From assembly GCA_036491115.1 (NCBI GenBank), contig DASXCQ010000061.1, positions 1-64,000 of the forward strand: a stretch of DNA of 64,000 bases, given 5' to 3'. This DNA comes from DATEPR01 sp036491115. GTDB lineage: Bacteria > Actinomycetota > Actinomycetes > Mycobacteriales > Pseudonocardiaceae. The number at the start of each line of letters is the position of its first letter. The first letter of the stretch is position 1. Shown piece after piece: positions 33,691 to 41,638 of the stretch. The translations under genes and the position numbers were made by a program. The notes below the pieces were generated by a model, which saw only the letters and a list, made by a program, of their open reading frames with translations, ran no database searches and was not told the DNA's origin.

Positions 33691-33720
33691 GGTACGTGAC
33701 CGTACCGGGCTCACGGTACG
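33691..33720. promoter_or_regulatory. Nested inverted repeats, probable TetR operator
   Basis: GGTACG (33691-33696) and CGTACC (33701-33706) form one perfect repeat with a 4-bp spacer. CGTACCG (33701-33707) and CGGTACG (33714-33720) form a second that shares the central half-site, and a further GTACC follows at 33728. The array lies between the divergent diiron oxidase and TetR genes, 24 bp before the former. Confidence 0.6.
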
Positions 33721-33766
33721 CCGGAGTACCATGCGGGACAAGGGTCACCGAGACAAGGGGTAACAC

Positions 33767-34363
33767 GTGACCACGGTGACGACCGTCGGCTCGACCGACC
33801 TGAGCACACCCCGCCAGCGCCTCATCGACGGCCTCACCGCCTCGATCGAGGCCGTCGGCTACCGCGACACCACGGTCGCCGACATCGTGCGGCACGCACG
33901 CACCTCGCGCCGGACCTTCTACGAGCAGTTCGCCGGCAAGGACGCCTGTTTCGTCGCGCTGCTCACCGACGAGAACGCCAAGATGGTGCGGCAGATCTCC
34001 GCCGCCGTGGACCCGGCCGCCCCATGGGAAGACCAGGTGCGGCAGGCGGTCGAGGCGTGGATCGCCTGCGCCGAGTCCTCACCCGTCATCACGGTCAGCT
34101 GGATCCGCGACCTGCCGTCCCTGGGCAGCGCCGCCCGCCAGTTGCAGCGCGAGTTGATGGAAGCGTTCATCGTCATGCTGCGGACGCTGTGGGACACCGA
34201 CGAGTACCGAGCCCTCGGCGTCGGCCCGGTGACACGGCAACTGGCGATCACCCTGCTCGGCGGGCTGCGCGAGCTGATCGCGGCCACGGTCGAGGACGGC
34301 GGCCGGGTCAACGACATCACCGAGGTCGCGGTCCGGGCATCGGTGGCCCTGCTCCGCTCGTAG
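33767..34363 (+). CDS. TetR-family regulator (divergent from the diiron oxidase)
   Basis: 198 residues. The N-terminal HTH (ASIEAVGYRDTTVADIVRHA; RTSRRTFYEQFAGKDACFVA) is standard TetR, and the C-terminal helical ligand domain is unremarkable. The GTG start at 33767 follows AAGGGG. The nested GTAC repeats between it and the diiron oxidase gene are a natural operator, so it probably represses the oxidase and SCP2-like pair and itself. Confidence 0.88.
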   Translation: MTTVTTVGSTDLSTPRQRLIDGLTASIEAVGYRDTTVADIVRHARTSRRTFYEQFAGKDACFVALLTDENAKMVRQISAAVDPAAPWEDQVRQAVEAWIACAESSPVITVSWIRDLPSLGSAARQLQRELMEAFIVMLRTLWDTDEYRALGVGPVTRQLAITLLGGLRELIAATVEDGGRVNDITEVAVRASVALLRS

Positions 34364-34373
34364 CCGCGACCAG

Positions 34374-34421
34374 CATTGCTCAGCAATGAACACTGCGATA
34401 CCGTTGTGAACATGAGTGTTC
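34374..34421. promoter_or_regulatory. Two palindromes at the TetR-P450 promoter
   Basis: CATTGC-TCA-GCAATG (34374-34388) and GAACA-TGAG-TGTTC (34408-34421) flank the TACCGT -10 box. The second straddles the start codon at 34412. Binding to either would block a leaderless start, so autoregulation by the TetR protein encoded here is likely. Confidence 0.55.
34399..34404 (+). promoter_or_regulatory. -10 hexamer TACCGT, 7 nt before the second TetR start
   Basis: TACCGT, then TGTGAAC, then the ATG at 34412. No Shine-Dalgarno is present, so the TetR-P450-SDR mRNA is probably leaderless. Confidence 0.5.
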
Positions 34422-34984
34422 GTCCAGTCGCCGCACGAGACCGTGACACGTTGCTGGACATCGCGGCGGAGGTCCTGGTCACCGACCCGTCCGCGGCACT
34501 GGCCGAGGTCGCGGTGGCGGCGGGCATCGGGCGGACGACCCTGCACAAGCAGTACGCCACGCGTGACGACCTGCTCCGTGCGGTCGGCCATCGTGCCCTC
34601 GACCTGTGGGAGCAGGCGATCGAGGGCGTCGGCGACGGCCCGGACGGCGGCCTGCGCGCACTCGTCGAGGCCACCATCCCGATCGGTCCGCAGCTCGGGT
34701 TCCTCTGGCGCACACCGATCTTCGACCACGCCGCCGACATCGTCGACCGGTGGGTCGGCGTCGAGACGCACGGCCTGGCGGTGGTCCGGCGGGCGCAGGA
34801 GCTCGGGATCGTGTCCACCGCGGTGCCCGACTGGTGGCTGCTGGAGACGTTCTACGCACTCGTCTACGTGGCCGCCGACAAGGTGAGCTCAGGGCATCTC
34901 GCGGCGCGGGACGCGGCCGACCTGTTCCTGTCCACCTTCCTCGGCGGCCTCGGCACATCACCGGTCCCTGGGGGGAAACCATGA
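34412..34984 (+). CDS. TetR-family regulator in a P450 operon
   Basis: 190 residues. The HTH reads TLLDIAAEVLVTDPSAALAE, then VAVAAGIGRTTLHKQYATRD, with the usual DDLLRAV helix after it. The ligand domain is short and helical. The ATG at 34412 is inside a palindrome and has no Shine-Dalgarno; an upstream in-frame start at 34376 would place the palindromes in coding sequence. Its stop overlaps the P450 start (ATGA), so it is the first gene of that operon and probably its own repressor. Confidence 0.87.
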   Translation: MSVRPVAARDRDTLLDIAAEVLVTDPSAALAEVAVAAGIGRTTLHKQYATRDDLLRAVGHRALDLWEQAIEGVGDGPDGGLRALVEATIPIGPQLGFLWRTPIFDHAADIVDRWVGVETHGLAVVRRAQELGIVSTAVPDWWLLETFYALVYVAADKVSSGHLAARDAADLFLSTFLGGLGTSPVPGGKP

Positions 34985-36267
34985 ACAAGATCGTCACGGC
35001 GGCGGCGTTCGCCACCCGCTTGTACGCCCGACGCGCCCAACTCGCCTACGCGGGATATGTGCGGCACCGGCCGATGGCCCGGTTGTCGACGCGTCCCGGA
35101 CGCACCGATCCGTACGCGATCTACGACCGGATGCGAGCAGACGGCACACTGACCCCGACGCTGTTGGGGAACTGGGTCACCACCAGCCACCGGGTGTGCG
35201 AGACCGTGCTGCGGGACCGCGCCTTCGGCGTGCGACCGGTGGACACCGAACGCGCCGCCGACGAGGGTGTCGGCGACATGTCGATGCTGGACATGAACCC
35301 GCCCGACCACACCCGGCTGCGTCGCCTGGCACTCCCCGCGCTGCACCCCAAGGTGATCGCCGGCTACCGCGACCGGATCGAACGCACCGTGGGCGACCTG
35401 GCCGACCGCGCCATCGCGGCCGGCCGGTTCGACCTGGTGTCCACGTTCGCCGCGCCACTGCCGATCGCCGTCATCGCCGACCTGCTGGGCATCCCGGACG
35501 CGGACTCCACGGCGTTCGCCCACGACGGCGCGGTGATCGGCAGCGCCCTGGACGGCATCCGGTCACTGCGGCAGGCCGCCGAACTCCAGCGCAGTGACGG
35601 CAGGCTGCGGGAGTTGTTCGAGAACCTGCTCGCACTGCGCCGCAGGGAACCGACCGACGACATCGTCAGCCGCCTGGTCGCCGCGGAGGGCGACCAGATC
35701 AAGTCGGCCGAGATGGTCCCGATGTGCGTGCTGCTGTTGATCGCCGGGTTCGAGACCACGGTCAACGCGATCGGCAACGGTGTCCTCGCACTGCTGGACC
35801 ACCCCGACCAGTGGGAGGCGCTGTGCGCCGACCCCGAGACGATGGCACCCAAGGCGGTCGAGGAAGTGCTGCGGTACGACCCGCCGGTGCAGCGGACCGG
35901 CCGGTTCGCGCTGGAACCGTTCGAGTTGGACGGCAAGCCGGTGCGGAAGGACCAGTTCGTGGTGACCCTGATCGGTGCGGCGAACCGGGATCCCGAGGCG
36001 TACGACCGCCCCAACACCTTCGACATCACCCGTGACCCCGGCCAGAACCACCTGGCCTTCTCCAGCGGCATCCATTACTGCGTCGGGCAACCGTTGGCCC
36101 GCCTGGAACTGATCATCGCGTTCCAGACGCTCGCCGAACGCCTGCCCGGACTGCACCGCGCCGGACCGGTGCGACGCCGCAACGCCACCACGATCCGCGG
36201 CCCGATCCAGCTTCCCCTCACCGCCGGAACGCGGATCAAGTCGGCTGCGGTGCCGAGTAGGCCGTGA
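34981..36267 (+). CDS. Cytochrome P450
   Basis: 428 residues. The I-helix motif LLLIAGFETTVNAIGNG, the K-helix ExxR in AVEEVLRYDPPVQRTGR, and the heme-binding loop AFSSGIHYCVGQPLARLE with Cys at about residue 367 are all in place. It is a soluble bacterial P450 that hydroxylates a small hydrophobic molecule with electrons from a ferredoxin and reductase, neither of which is encoded here. The ATG overlaps the TetR stop (ATGA). The I-helix has A-G-F-E-T-T, lacking the acidic residue of the usual AGxD/ET only by position. An SDR gene follows after 12 bp. Confidence 0.95.
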   Translation: MNKIVTAAAFATRLYARRAQLAYAGYVRHRPMARLSTRPGRTDPYAIYDRMRADGTLTPTLLGNWVTTSHRVCETVLRDRAFGVRPVDTERAADEGVGDMSMLDMNPPDHTRLRRLALPALHPKVIAGYRDRIERTVGDLADRAIAAGRFDLVSTFAAPLPIAVIADLLGIPDADSTAFAHDGAVIGSALDGIRSLRQAAELQRSDGRLRELFENLLALRRREPTDDIVSRLVAAEGDQIKSAEMVPMCVLLLIAGFETTVNAIGNGVLALLDHPDQWEALCADPETMAPKAVEEVLRYDPPVQRTGRFALEPFELDGKPVRKDQFVVTLIGAANRDPEAYDRPNTFDITRDPGQNHLAFSSGIHYCVGQPLARLELIIAFQTLAERLPGLHRAGPVRRRNATTIRGPIQLPLTAGTRIKSAAVPSRP

Positions 36268-36279
36268 TAGACAGGGTGA

Positions 36280-37119
36280 ATGTCTGACCGGGTGTGGTTG
36301 ATCACCGGTTGTTCGTCCGGCTTCGGGCGAGAGCTGGCGCTGGCGGCCGTGGCGGCGGGCGACCGGGTCATGGCCACGGCGCGCCAACCGGACCGGCTCG
36401 CCGATCTGGTCGACGCGGGCGACGGGCGGGTGCGGACGGCGCCGCTGGACGTCACCGACGAGCGGCAGGTGGCCGACGCGGTCGCGCGGACCATCGACGA
36501 GTTCGGCCGGATCGACGTGGTGGTCAACAACGCGGGCAACGGCAGCGTCGGCGCCGTCGAGGAACTCGACCTCGGGGACCTGCGGGCGTTGCTGGACGTC
36601 ATGTTCTTCGGCGCCGTCGCGGTGACCAAGGCCGCGCTGCCGCACCTGCGCGCCCAGGGCTCCGGAGCGATCGTCCAGATCAGCTCGATGGGTGGCCAGC
36701 TGAGCATGCCGGGTTACGGAGCGTACTGCGCGGGGAAGTTCGCGCTGGAAGGCATCTCCGAGGCGTTGGCGGCGGAGGTGGCGCCGTTCGGCGTCCGGGT
36801 GTTGATCGTGGAACCCGGTGCCTTCCGGACCGAGTTCGGTGGTCAACGCATGCACCGGTCGCGGACCATCGACGCATACGAGGTGTCGACCGCGGCGACC
36901 CGCGCCGCGGTGGAGAACATGGACGGCACCCAGCCGGGTGACCCCCGCAAGGCGGCTCTGGCCATCCTGGAGGTCCTGAACAGCCCCGAGCCTCCACTCC
37001 GGCTGGCCCTGGGCAACGACGCCGTCGACGCCATCGGTGCCCACCAGGAACAGGTGCGTGGCGACCTGAGGCGATGGGAGCAGGTCAGCCGCGCGACCGA
37101 CCTCGACGGACCAGCCTGA
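36280..37119 (+). CDS. Short-chain dehydrogenase/reductase
   Basis: 279 residues of the classical SDR type. The cofactor motif is LITGCSSGFGRELA (TGxxxGxG), the NNAG motif is VVVNNAGNGSVGA, and the catalytic pair lies in GYGAYCAGKFALEGISEAL (YxxxK) with the Ser in VQISSMGG. It is probably co-transcribed with the P450 12 bp upstream and could oxidise the alcohol that the P450 makes. The ATG at 36280 has GGGTGA before it as a weak ribosome binding site. Confidence 0.92.
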   Translation: MSDRVWLITGCSSGFGRELALAAVAAGDRVMATARQPDRLADLVDAGDGRVRTAPLDVTDERQVADAVARTIDEFGRIDVVVNNAGNGSVGAVEELDLGDLRALLDVMFFGAVAVTKAALPHLRAQGSGAIVQISSMGGQLSMPGYGAYCAGKFALEGISEALAAEVAPFGVRVLIVEPGAFRTEFGGQRMHRSRTIDAYEVSTAATRAAVENMDGTQPGDPRKAALAILEVLNSPEPPLRLALGNDAVDAIGAHQEQVRGDLRRWEQVSRATDLDGPA

Positions 37120-37163
37120 CCAACCGATCAGGAATCAAGAAGCACCGCCCGACCGACCGCACC

Positions 37164-37169
37164 TAGCGT
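37164..37169 (+). promoter_or_regulatory. -10 hexamer TAGCGT, 7 nt before the glyoxalase start
   Basis: TAGCGT, then TGCCGGC, then the ATG at 37177; leaderless spacing and no Shine-Dalgarno. Confidence 0.55.
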
Positions 37170-37176
37170 TGCCGGC

Positions 37177-37803
37177 ATGACATTCATCAACTCCGTCACC
37201 CTCGACGTGACAGACGCCAACGCCGCAGCCGACTTCTACCGCACCGCGTTCGGCCTGGGCGGCCAGGTCAACGTGCGGGTGTCCGACGCGCCGACGACCG
37301 GCTTCCGCGGCTACACCCTGTCCCTGACCGTGTCCCAACCGTCCACAGCCGACAACCTGATCAACGCCGCCCTCGACGCGGGCGCGACGACGCTGAAGCC
37401 GGCCGCGAAGTCCTTCTGGGGCTACGGCGGTGTCGTCCGGGCGCCGGACGGCGCGATCTGGAAGGTCGCGACGTCGAGCAAGAAGAACACCGGGCCGGCC
37501 ACCAAGGAGATCGAGAAGATCGTGCTCCTGCTGGGAGTCGACGACATGGTCGCGAGCAAGCGGTGCTACGTCGAGCACGGCCTGGCGGTCGCGCGCGGCT
37601 TCGGCCGCAAGTACGTCGAGTTCGCCACGCCGGACAGCCCGGTCACGCTGGCCCTGTACGGACACCGAGCGCTCGCCAAGGACGCGGGCGTCTCCCCCGA
37701 CGGCTCCGGTTCGCACCGGATCACCATCGACGGCGACGCCGGAGCCTTCACCGACCCGGACGGCTTCGCCTGGCAGGTGGCGCGTCAACCGCTCAACCGC
37801 TGA
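37177..37803 (+). CDS. VOC/glyoxalase family protein
   Basis: 208 residues with two VOC modules: INSVTLDVTDANAAADFYRT, then WGYGGVVRAPDGAIWKVATS, and a second unit starting IVLLLGVDDMVASKRCYVEH and ending FTDPDGFAWQVARQP. Such proteins bind a metal or antibiotic in the cleft between modules. The usual metal ligands (H/E at module starts and ends) are mostly replaced (VTLDV, GAIWK), so it may be a non-catalytic resistance or carrier protein. The start at 37177 has a leaderless context. Confidence 0.85.
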   Translation: MTFINSVTLDVTDANAAADFYRTAFGLGGQVNVRVSDAPTTGFRGYTLSLTVSQPSTADNLINAALDAGATTLKPAAKSFWGYGGVVRAPDGAIWKVATSSKKNTGPATKEIEKIVLLLGVDDMVASKRCYVEHGLAVARGFGRKYVEFATPDSPVTLALYGHRALAKDAGVSPDGSGSHRITIDGDAGAFTDPDGFAWQVARQPLNR

Positions 37804-37846
37804 CTATCCACACCAGACTCAGCTGGGCGTGGCCTGCGCGGCATGG

Positions 37847-38359
37847 TCAACGTCGGGCCACCCGGAGGATTTCGGCTGCTACGGCCGGGATGTCCGGTGG
37901 GACCGTCGTGTCCACCTCGACCAGCGGGCCGGCTCCCAACGGGAGCACCGGTTCGCCCCACAGGTCGGCTTCGGTGCGTTCCAGGTCGATGTGGGCGGCG
38001 TGCCGGTGGGTGGCTCTGGCATAGTAGCGCGACCGTGCCAGGTCCACGGACACGGTGCAGCGCACCTCCACGACCGTGCCGGGCAAGGTCGTCACGAGGG
38101 GCTTGCTGTAGTCGAACCACGTGCTGTCCAGCACCGCACCGGGACACCGGCGCGCCACCCGCAGGATGGCCAACACGGCCGCTCGGCCCAGCCGCTTCGA
38201 CTCGGTCACCGTGGCCGGCCGCCCGAGCCCCTCGGCCAGCGCCTCCTTGACCTCGTCCTTCGCCAGCACCGGCAACCCCAACTGCGGCCCGAGCGCGGCC
38301 GCCACCGTGGTCTTGCCCGACCCCGGCCAGCCGCCCACCAACACGAAAACGACACCCAT
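37847..38359 (-). CDS. P-loop kinase-like ATPase
   Basis: 170 residues. Walker A is FVLVGGWPGSGKTTVAAAL at about residues 5-23. KDEVKEALAEGLG and a later RSRYYARATHRHAAHID are typical of small gluconate/shikimate-like or zeta-toxin-like kinases (AAA_33). The substrate is unknown. The ATG at 38359 is taken from homology. A strong Walker A and no partner domain suggest a phosphotransferase acting on a small metabolite. Confidence 0.82.
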   Translation of the reverse strand: MGVVFVLVGGWPGSGKTTVAAALGPQLGLPVLAKDEVKEALAEGLGRPATVTESKRLGRAAVLAILRVARRCPGAVLDSTWFDYSKPLVTTLPGTVVEVRCTVSVDLARSRYYARATHRHAAHIDLERTEADLWGEPVLPLGAGPLVEVDTTVPPDIPAVAAEILRVARR

Positions 38360-38439
38360 GGGTAGTGGCTACCACGTGCGGGCAGCGGGTACACGGCCAG
38401 GTCGACACCGTCCACAAGAGACGCGGCACGTCCAAGGGG

Positions 38440-38580
38440 TCAGGGTGGGTGCCTACCAGGGTCGCGTAGCCCTCGCCGGGTGTCCGGGTAGAGGGCGAAT
38501 CCGGGCGCCGTGACCCACTCGGCCATGTCGTCGGCGATCGCGTGCACCAGGCCGGTGTCGCCAGGTAGGCGAACGTAGGT
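38440..38580 (-). pseudogene. Possible C-terminal remnant of an unrecognised protein
   Basis: On the minus strand the frame ending in TGA at 38440-38442 reads TYVRLPGDTGLVHAIADDMA, then EWVTAPGFALYPDTRRG. This looks like natural protein (balanced composition) more than antisense noise. It has no usable start codon and less biased codon use (GTT, CTA, CCT). It may be a decayed gene end between the kinase and the 117-residue ORF on the opposite strand. The region 38360-38638 holds nothing else I can name. Confidence 0.3.
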
Positions 38581-38638
38581 GCCTTGCCGGAAGGTTGGTC
38601 CGGTGGCCGGACACAGGGCGCACCGGTCGACGCACGGG

Positions 38639-38992
38639 ATGGCCGAGCGCGGCGGCGGACCGGAGGACGTGTGGCAGCGGATGGCCGACGCCTGCGCGGA
38701 GTGCGTGCACGAATCCGGCGAGGCGATCGCGCTGACCTACCGGTCCGCCGCGGCGGACCGGTTGGTCGCGCTCCAGGAGCGGATGACGGCCGAACTGGCG
38801 AAGGTGGACACGCTGGTGCTGCTGGCCCGCTCGCAGTTCCCGCACGAACGGGTCGAGCCGTCACCGCGGGCCGCCTCGGATCCGATGTACCAGCAGCTGC
38901 GTCGCGCGGTGACCGATTTCGCCACGTGCCGGGAGCGGATCACGAGCGTCGTCACTACGATGCCGACGCTGGCCGAGCCCGACCTGGGCTGA
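38639..38992 (+). CDS. Hypothetical helical protein of 117 residues
   Basis: From the ATG at 38639 the frame reads MAERGGGPEDVWQRMADACA and is almost entirely helical (LVALQERMTAELAKVDTLVL; QLRRAVTDFATCRERITSVV), with strongly GC-biased third positions. This suggests a real gene. The open frame extends 60 bases upstream, but that part is antisense to the possible remnant and looks non-coding. No ribosome binding site is obvious. No known domain is recognised; it could be a small four-helix or coiled-coil protein. Confidence 0.6.
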   Translation: MAERGGGPEDVWQRMADACAECVHESGEAIALTYRSAAADRLVALQERMTAELAKVDTLVLLARSQFPHERVEPSPRAASDPMYQQLRRAVTDFATCRERITSVVTTMPTLAEPDLG

Positions 38993-39022
38993 ATCGGCTC
39001 GCGAGCGGCGTTCGCTACCGCA

Positions 39023-39028
39023 TACCGT
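39023..39028 (+). promoter_or_regulatory. -10 hexamer TACCGT, 6 nt before the GNAT start
   Basis: TACCGT, then GTCCCC, then the ATG at 39035; leaderless spacing and no Shine-Dalgarno. Confidence 0.5.
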
Positions 39029-39034
39029 GTCCCC

Positions 39035-39499
39035 ATGACGGTCACCGTGGAACGACTGGCCGACCGCGAAGACCTGCTGGTCCCGCTGGCCCGCCTCCGG
39101 TGGAGCGAATGGGGTGGCCACCCCGGTCGCGAAGGCGTGGCATGGTGGATCGACACGACACGTGCCGAGTCCGGTGGTTCCGGGTTGCCCGTCACTTTCG
39201 CCGCGATTCTGGGCGGCGACGTCGTTGGGGGCGTGGGACTCGTGCCGCGCGAACATGCCGAACTCGCGGATCGGGGCCCGTGGGTGGTGGGCATGATCGT
39301 GCGCACCGACCTCCGGGGCCGCGGGGTGGGCACTGCGCTGATGGCTCGGCTTGCCGAGTGGGCGGCCGAGGCGGGGATCGCTCGGCTGTGGGTGGTCGCC
39401 GAGGTCCGGGCCGTCGACTTCTACCGCGGGTGCGGGTTCAGCGTTGTCGAGACTGTCCAGCTCTCCCCGGACTATCGGCCTACGGTCCTCAGCACCTGA
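39035..39499 (+). CDS. GNAT-family N-acetyltransferase
   Basis: 154 residues. The acetyl-CoA loop VRTDLRGRGVGTALMARLAE is motif A (RxxGxG), and motif B ends WVVAEVRAVDFYRGCGFSVV. It would acetylate an amine of an unknown small molecule or protein in the cytosol. It is monocistronic: 42 bp after the hypothetical gene, and it ends 4 bp from a convergent SDR gene. Confidence 0.9.
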   Translation: MTVTVERLADREDLLVPLARLRWSEWGGHPGREGVAWWIDTTRAESGGSGLPVTFAAILGGDVVGGVGLVPREHAELADRGPWVVGMIVRTDLRGRGVGTALMARLAEWAAEAGIARLWVVAEVRAVDFYRGCGFSVVETVQLSPDYRPTVLST

Positions 39500-39503
39500 C
39501 CGA

Positions 39504-40241
39504 TCAGTCGGGCACGCGGGCCAGGTCGGGTTGTTCCGGGCCGTGCGGGATGTCGAACGACTCCTCGCCGGTGCGCAGCAGTCGCAGCACCGCACCGGCC
39601 GCGTAGTCCGGGCTGTGCACCACCACGCCCGGCCGGGGTGACGCGCCGAGGGTGAACAGGCCGTTGGCGAACTCGGTCGCGGTGATCGAGGGCAGCAGCA
39701 GTGACACCGCGATGCCATCGCCGGCCAGTTCCCGGGTCATGACGGCGCTGAGCATGTTGACCGCCGTCTTCGAGGCCGCGTACGCACCCAGGCCGACGGC
39801 GGTTCGCCGGGTGCTGCCGGAGCTGATGTTCACGATCCGGCCGAAACCCCGCGCCCGCATGGCCGGCAGCACCGCCTGGGTCATCGCCAGCAGGCCGACC
39901 ACGTTGAGCCGCAGGATCTCGCCGAACTCGGCAGGATCGACCTGGTCCAGCGGCCCGCCGAGGCTGGCGCCGGCATTGTTGACCAGCCCGTCGATGCGTC
40001 GGTGCCGGTCGAGGGTGGCCGCCACCAGATCGCCGACCTGCGTGGGATCGGTGACGTCGGTGGGCACCGCCAGCGCACCGCCGAGTTCGTCACTCAGCGC
40101 GCCCAGTCGGTCGGCCCGGCGCGCGGCGAGTACCGGATGGGCCCCGGCCGCGTACAGCAGGCGCGCGGTGGACGCGCCGATCCCGGACGAGGCACCGGTG
40201 ACGATGACCGTCCTGCCGGCCAGGTCGATGAGATCGGTCAT
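39504..40241 (-). CDS. Short-chain dehydrogenase/reductase
   Basis: 245 residues. TVIVTGASSGIGASTARLLY (TGxxxGIG), DGLVNNAGASLGG and the catalytic YAASK (GLGAYAASKTAVNMLSAVM) are complete. It is a classical NAD(P)-dependent SDR. The ATG at 40241 overlaps the stop of the membrane-protein gene (ATGA), which itself overlaps the PadR gene. The three therefore form one coupled operon, and SDR output is probably under PadR control. Confidence 0.92.
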   Translation of the reverse strand: MTDLIDLAGRTVIVTGASSGIGASTARLLYAAGAHPVLAARRADRLGALSDELGGALAVPTDVTDPTQVGDLVAATLDRHRRIDGLVNNAGASLGGPLDQVDPAEFGEILRLNVVGLLAMTQAVLPAMRARGFGRIVNISSGSTRRTAVGLGAYAASKTAVNMLSAVMTRELAGDGIAVSLLLPSITATEFANGLFTLGASPRPGVVVHSPDYAAGAVLRLLRTGEESFDIPHGPEQPDLARVPD

Positions 40242-41170
40242 GTGTTCACGTCTACCAGACCGTCCGCGGGCGGCCGCAGCGCCAGCACCACCGCGGCCAC
40301 GACCAGCGGGACGCCCTGGACCAACACCGCCGCCAGCGGCCACGGCAACAGGTACAACCCGACCGGCAGGGGCACCTGGAACGCGAGGTAGCCGGCCGCC
40401 GCGGACACCGCGGGCGCCACCAACACCAGCAGCGCCCGCCGCCCGGCCACCGTTCGAGGCCGGCACGCCGCGACCACGGCCGTGCCCAACACCAACCACG
40501 CCACCGGATCGGTCATCCACCAGTGGTGGCCCAACAGCCGCGCCACCAACACCAGCAGCACCCCACCGGCCACACCGGACAGTCGCGGACCGCCGACCAC
40601 GGACCATCCCGACCGGGGCGCGACGGTCAACGCGACGGCAGCGACCAGGCCCAGCGACAACCAACCACCCACGGCCACCGTGGCGGGCACCAGGCGCAGG
40701 GCCAACCCTACGACCATGGCCGCCATCGCCAGCCACGCCACCACAGCGGCTCCACGCCGCCAGCCCGCCACCGCGCACCCGGCGACCACGAGCCACGCCA
40801 ACCACACCGGCGCCGACTCGATCGCCTGGCGCACCGACTCGCCGGACAACTCGGTCAGCCCGCCGTACCAGAGGAACCACGCCGCCTCGTGCAACTGGTC
40901 GGCCAGTCCGGCCAGCAGCACCACCGGCGCTACGACGCCGACCACCGCCAGGCCGTCCCGCATCCGGTCGTCCCGGCCGGTCGCGCGCATCCGGGTCAGC
41001 CGCACCCGTGCCGCGCCACCGAGCAGGTCGGCCACGTCCGCGAGGCCCGGCCACCGCCGCTGCCCGGCTCGTTCTCGGGACACCGCCAGCATTTCCGTGC
41101 CGTAGCGGGCTCGGTAGTCCTTCGGGTACAGCGCCAGTAGCGTCCGGACGAGCCGGTGCGGGTCGGTCAC
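40238..41170 (-). CDS. Multi-spanning membrane protein in a PadR operon
   Basis: 310 residues. A cytosolic N-terminus (LVRTLLALYPKDYRARYGTE) of the type seen in ABC-associated or PadR-linked membrane proteins is followed by about 7-8 hydrophobic segments (GVVAPVVLLAGLADQLHEAA; LVLVARLLGHHWWMTDPVAW). The family is common next to PadR genes in actinomycetes, but its function is unknown. The GTG at 41170 overlaps the PadR stop (GTGA), and its own stop overlaps the SDR start. The open frame continues far upstream but is antisense to another gene there. Confidence 0.85.
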   Translation of the reverse strand: MTDPHRLVRTLLALYPKDYRARYGTEMLAVSRERAGQRRWPGLADVADLLGGAARVRLTRMRATGRDDRMRDGLAVVGVVAPVVLLAGLADQLHEAAWFLWYGGLTELSGESVRQAIESAPVWLAWLVVAGCAVAGWRRGAAVVAWLAMAAMVVGLALRLVPATVAVGGWLSLGLVAAVALTVAPRSGWSVVGGPRLSGVAGGVLLVLVARLLGHHWWMTDPVAWLVLGTAVVAACRPRTVAGRRALLVLVAPAVSAAAGYLAFQVPLPVGLYLLPWPLAAVLVQGVPLVVAAVVLALRPPADGLVDVNT

Positions 41171-41490
41171 GCGGTCCCTCCCGCCGGGTTCAGTCGTTGG
41201 GCGGCCACATCGGCCAAGGACCGCAGCCGCGCCGACTCGTCCCGCAGTATCGCCACGCCTGCCGGGGTGAGCCGGTAGTAGCGGCGCAGCCTGCCCTCGA
41301 CGACCTCTTCCCGGTCGGCGGTCACCAGGCCCTGGCCGCTCAGCCGGTCCAGTGCCGCGTAGAGGGTGCCGGCGCGCAGCCGTACCCGTCCCTCGGAGAT
41401 CGTGTCGACGTCGGTCATGATCCCGTAACCGTGCTGGGACCGGTCGGCCAGCGCGGTCAGGATCAGGAACGTCGGCTCCTGGATGGTCAC
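41167..41490 (-). CDS. PadR-family transcriptional regulator
   Basis: 107 residues of the small PadR type: TFLILTALADRSQHGYGIMT, then VRLRAGTLYAALDRLSGQGL and RLRRYYRLTPAGVAIL (winged helix). PadR proteins repress their own operon and dissociate on ligand binding. GTG at 41490 with TATGTT 6 nt upstream (leaderless). An inverted repeat TACCG-N5-CGGTA lies 12-27 bp before the start. It is the first gene of the PadR-membrane protein-SDR operon. Confidence 0.93.
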   Translation of the reverse strand: MTIQEPTFLILTALADRSQHGYGIMTDVDTISEGRVRLRAGTLYAALDRLSGQGLVTADREEVVEGRLRRYYRLTPAGVAILRDESARLRSLADVAAQRLNPAGGTA

Positions 41491-41496
41491 CTGGGC

Positions 41497-41502
41497 AACA
41501 TA
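41497..41502 (-). promoter_or_regulatory. -10 hexamer TATGTT, 6 nt before the PadR start
   Basis: Minus strand: TATGTT, GCCCAG, GTG (41490). Leaderless spacing. Confidence 0.45.
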
Positions 41503-41517
41503 TACCGATGGGCGGTA
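41503..41517. promoter_or_regulatory. Inverted repeat TACCG-N5-CGGTA, probable PadR operator
   Basis: TACCG (41503-41507) and CGGTA (41513-41517) abut the -10 box of the PadR gene. Binding here would block RNA polymerase, which suits autorepression. Confidence 0.5.
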
Positions 41518-41638
41518 GATAGCGAGACTCGGTCGGCACTGTGGCTCCTCGGGTTCGCCGACCTGCCGATCCGGGCAGCACTCGCCCTGACCACGTGGCG
41601 GCTGCTCGACACCTGAGGCGGTGCCGGAAGATGACCGC

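Noticed and set aside
34374..37803. A secondary-metabolite cluster around the P450, SDR and glyoxalase genes
   Set aside because: No polyketide, peptide, terpene or RiPP core enzyme is nearby; the genes look like small independent units.
39652..41616. A 654-residue plus-strand open frame rich in Pro/Arg/Thr
   Set aside because: Antisense to the SDR-membrane protein-PadR operon; the proline-rich repeats come from complementary hydrophobic codons.
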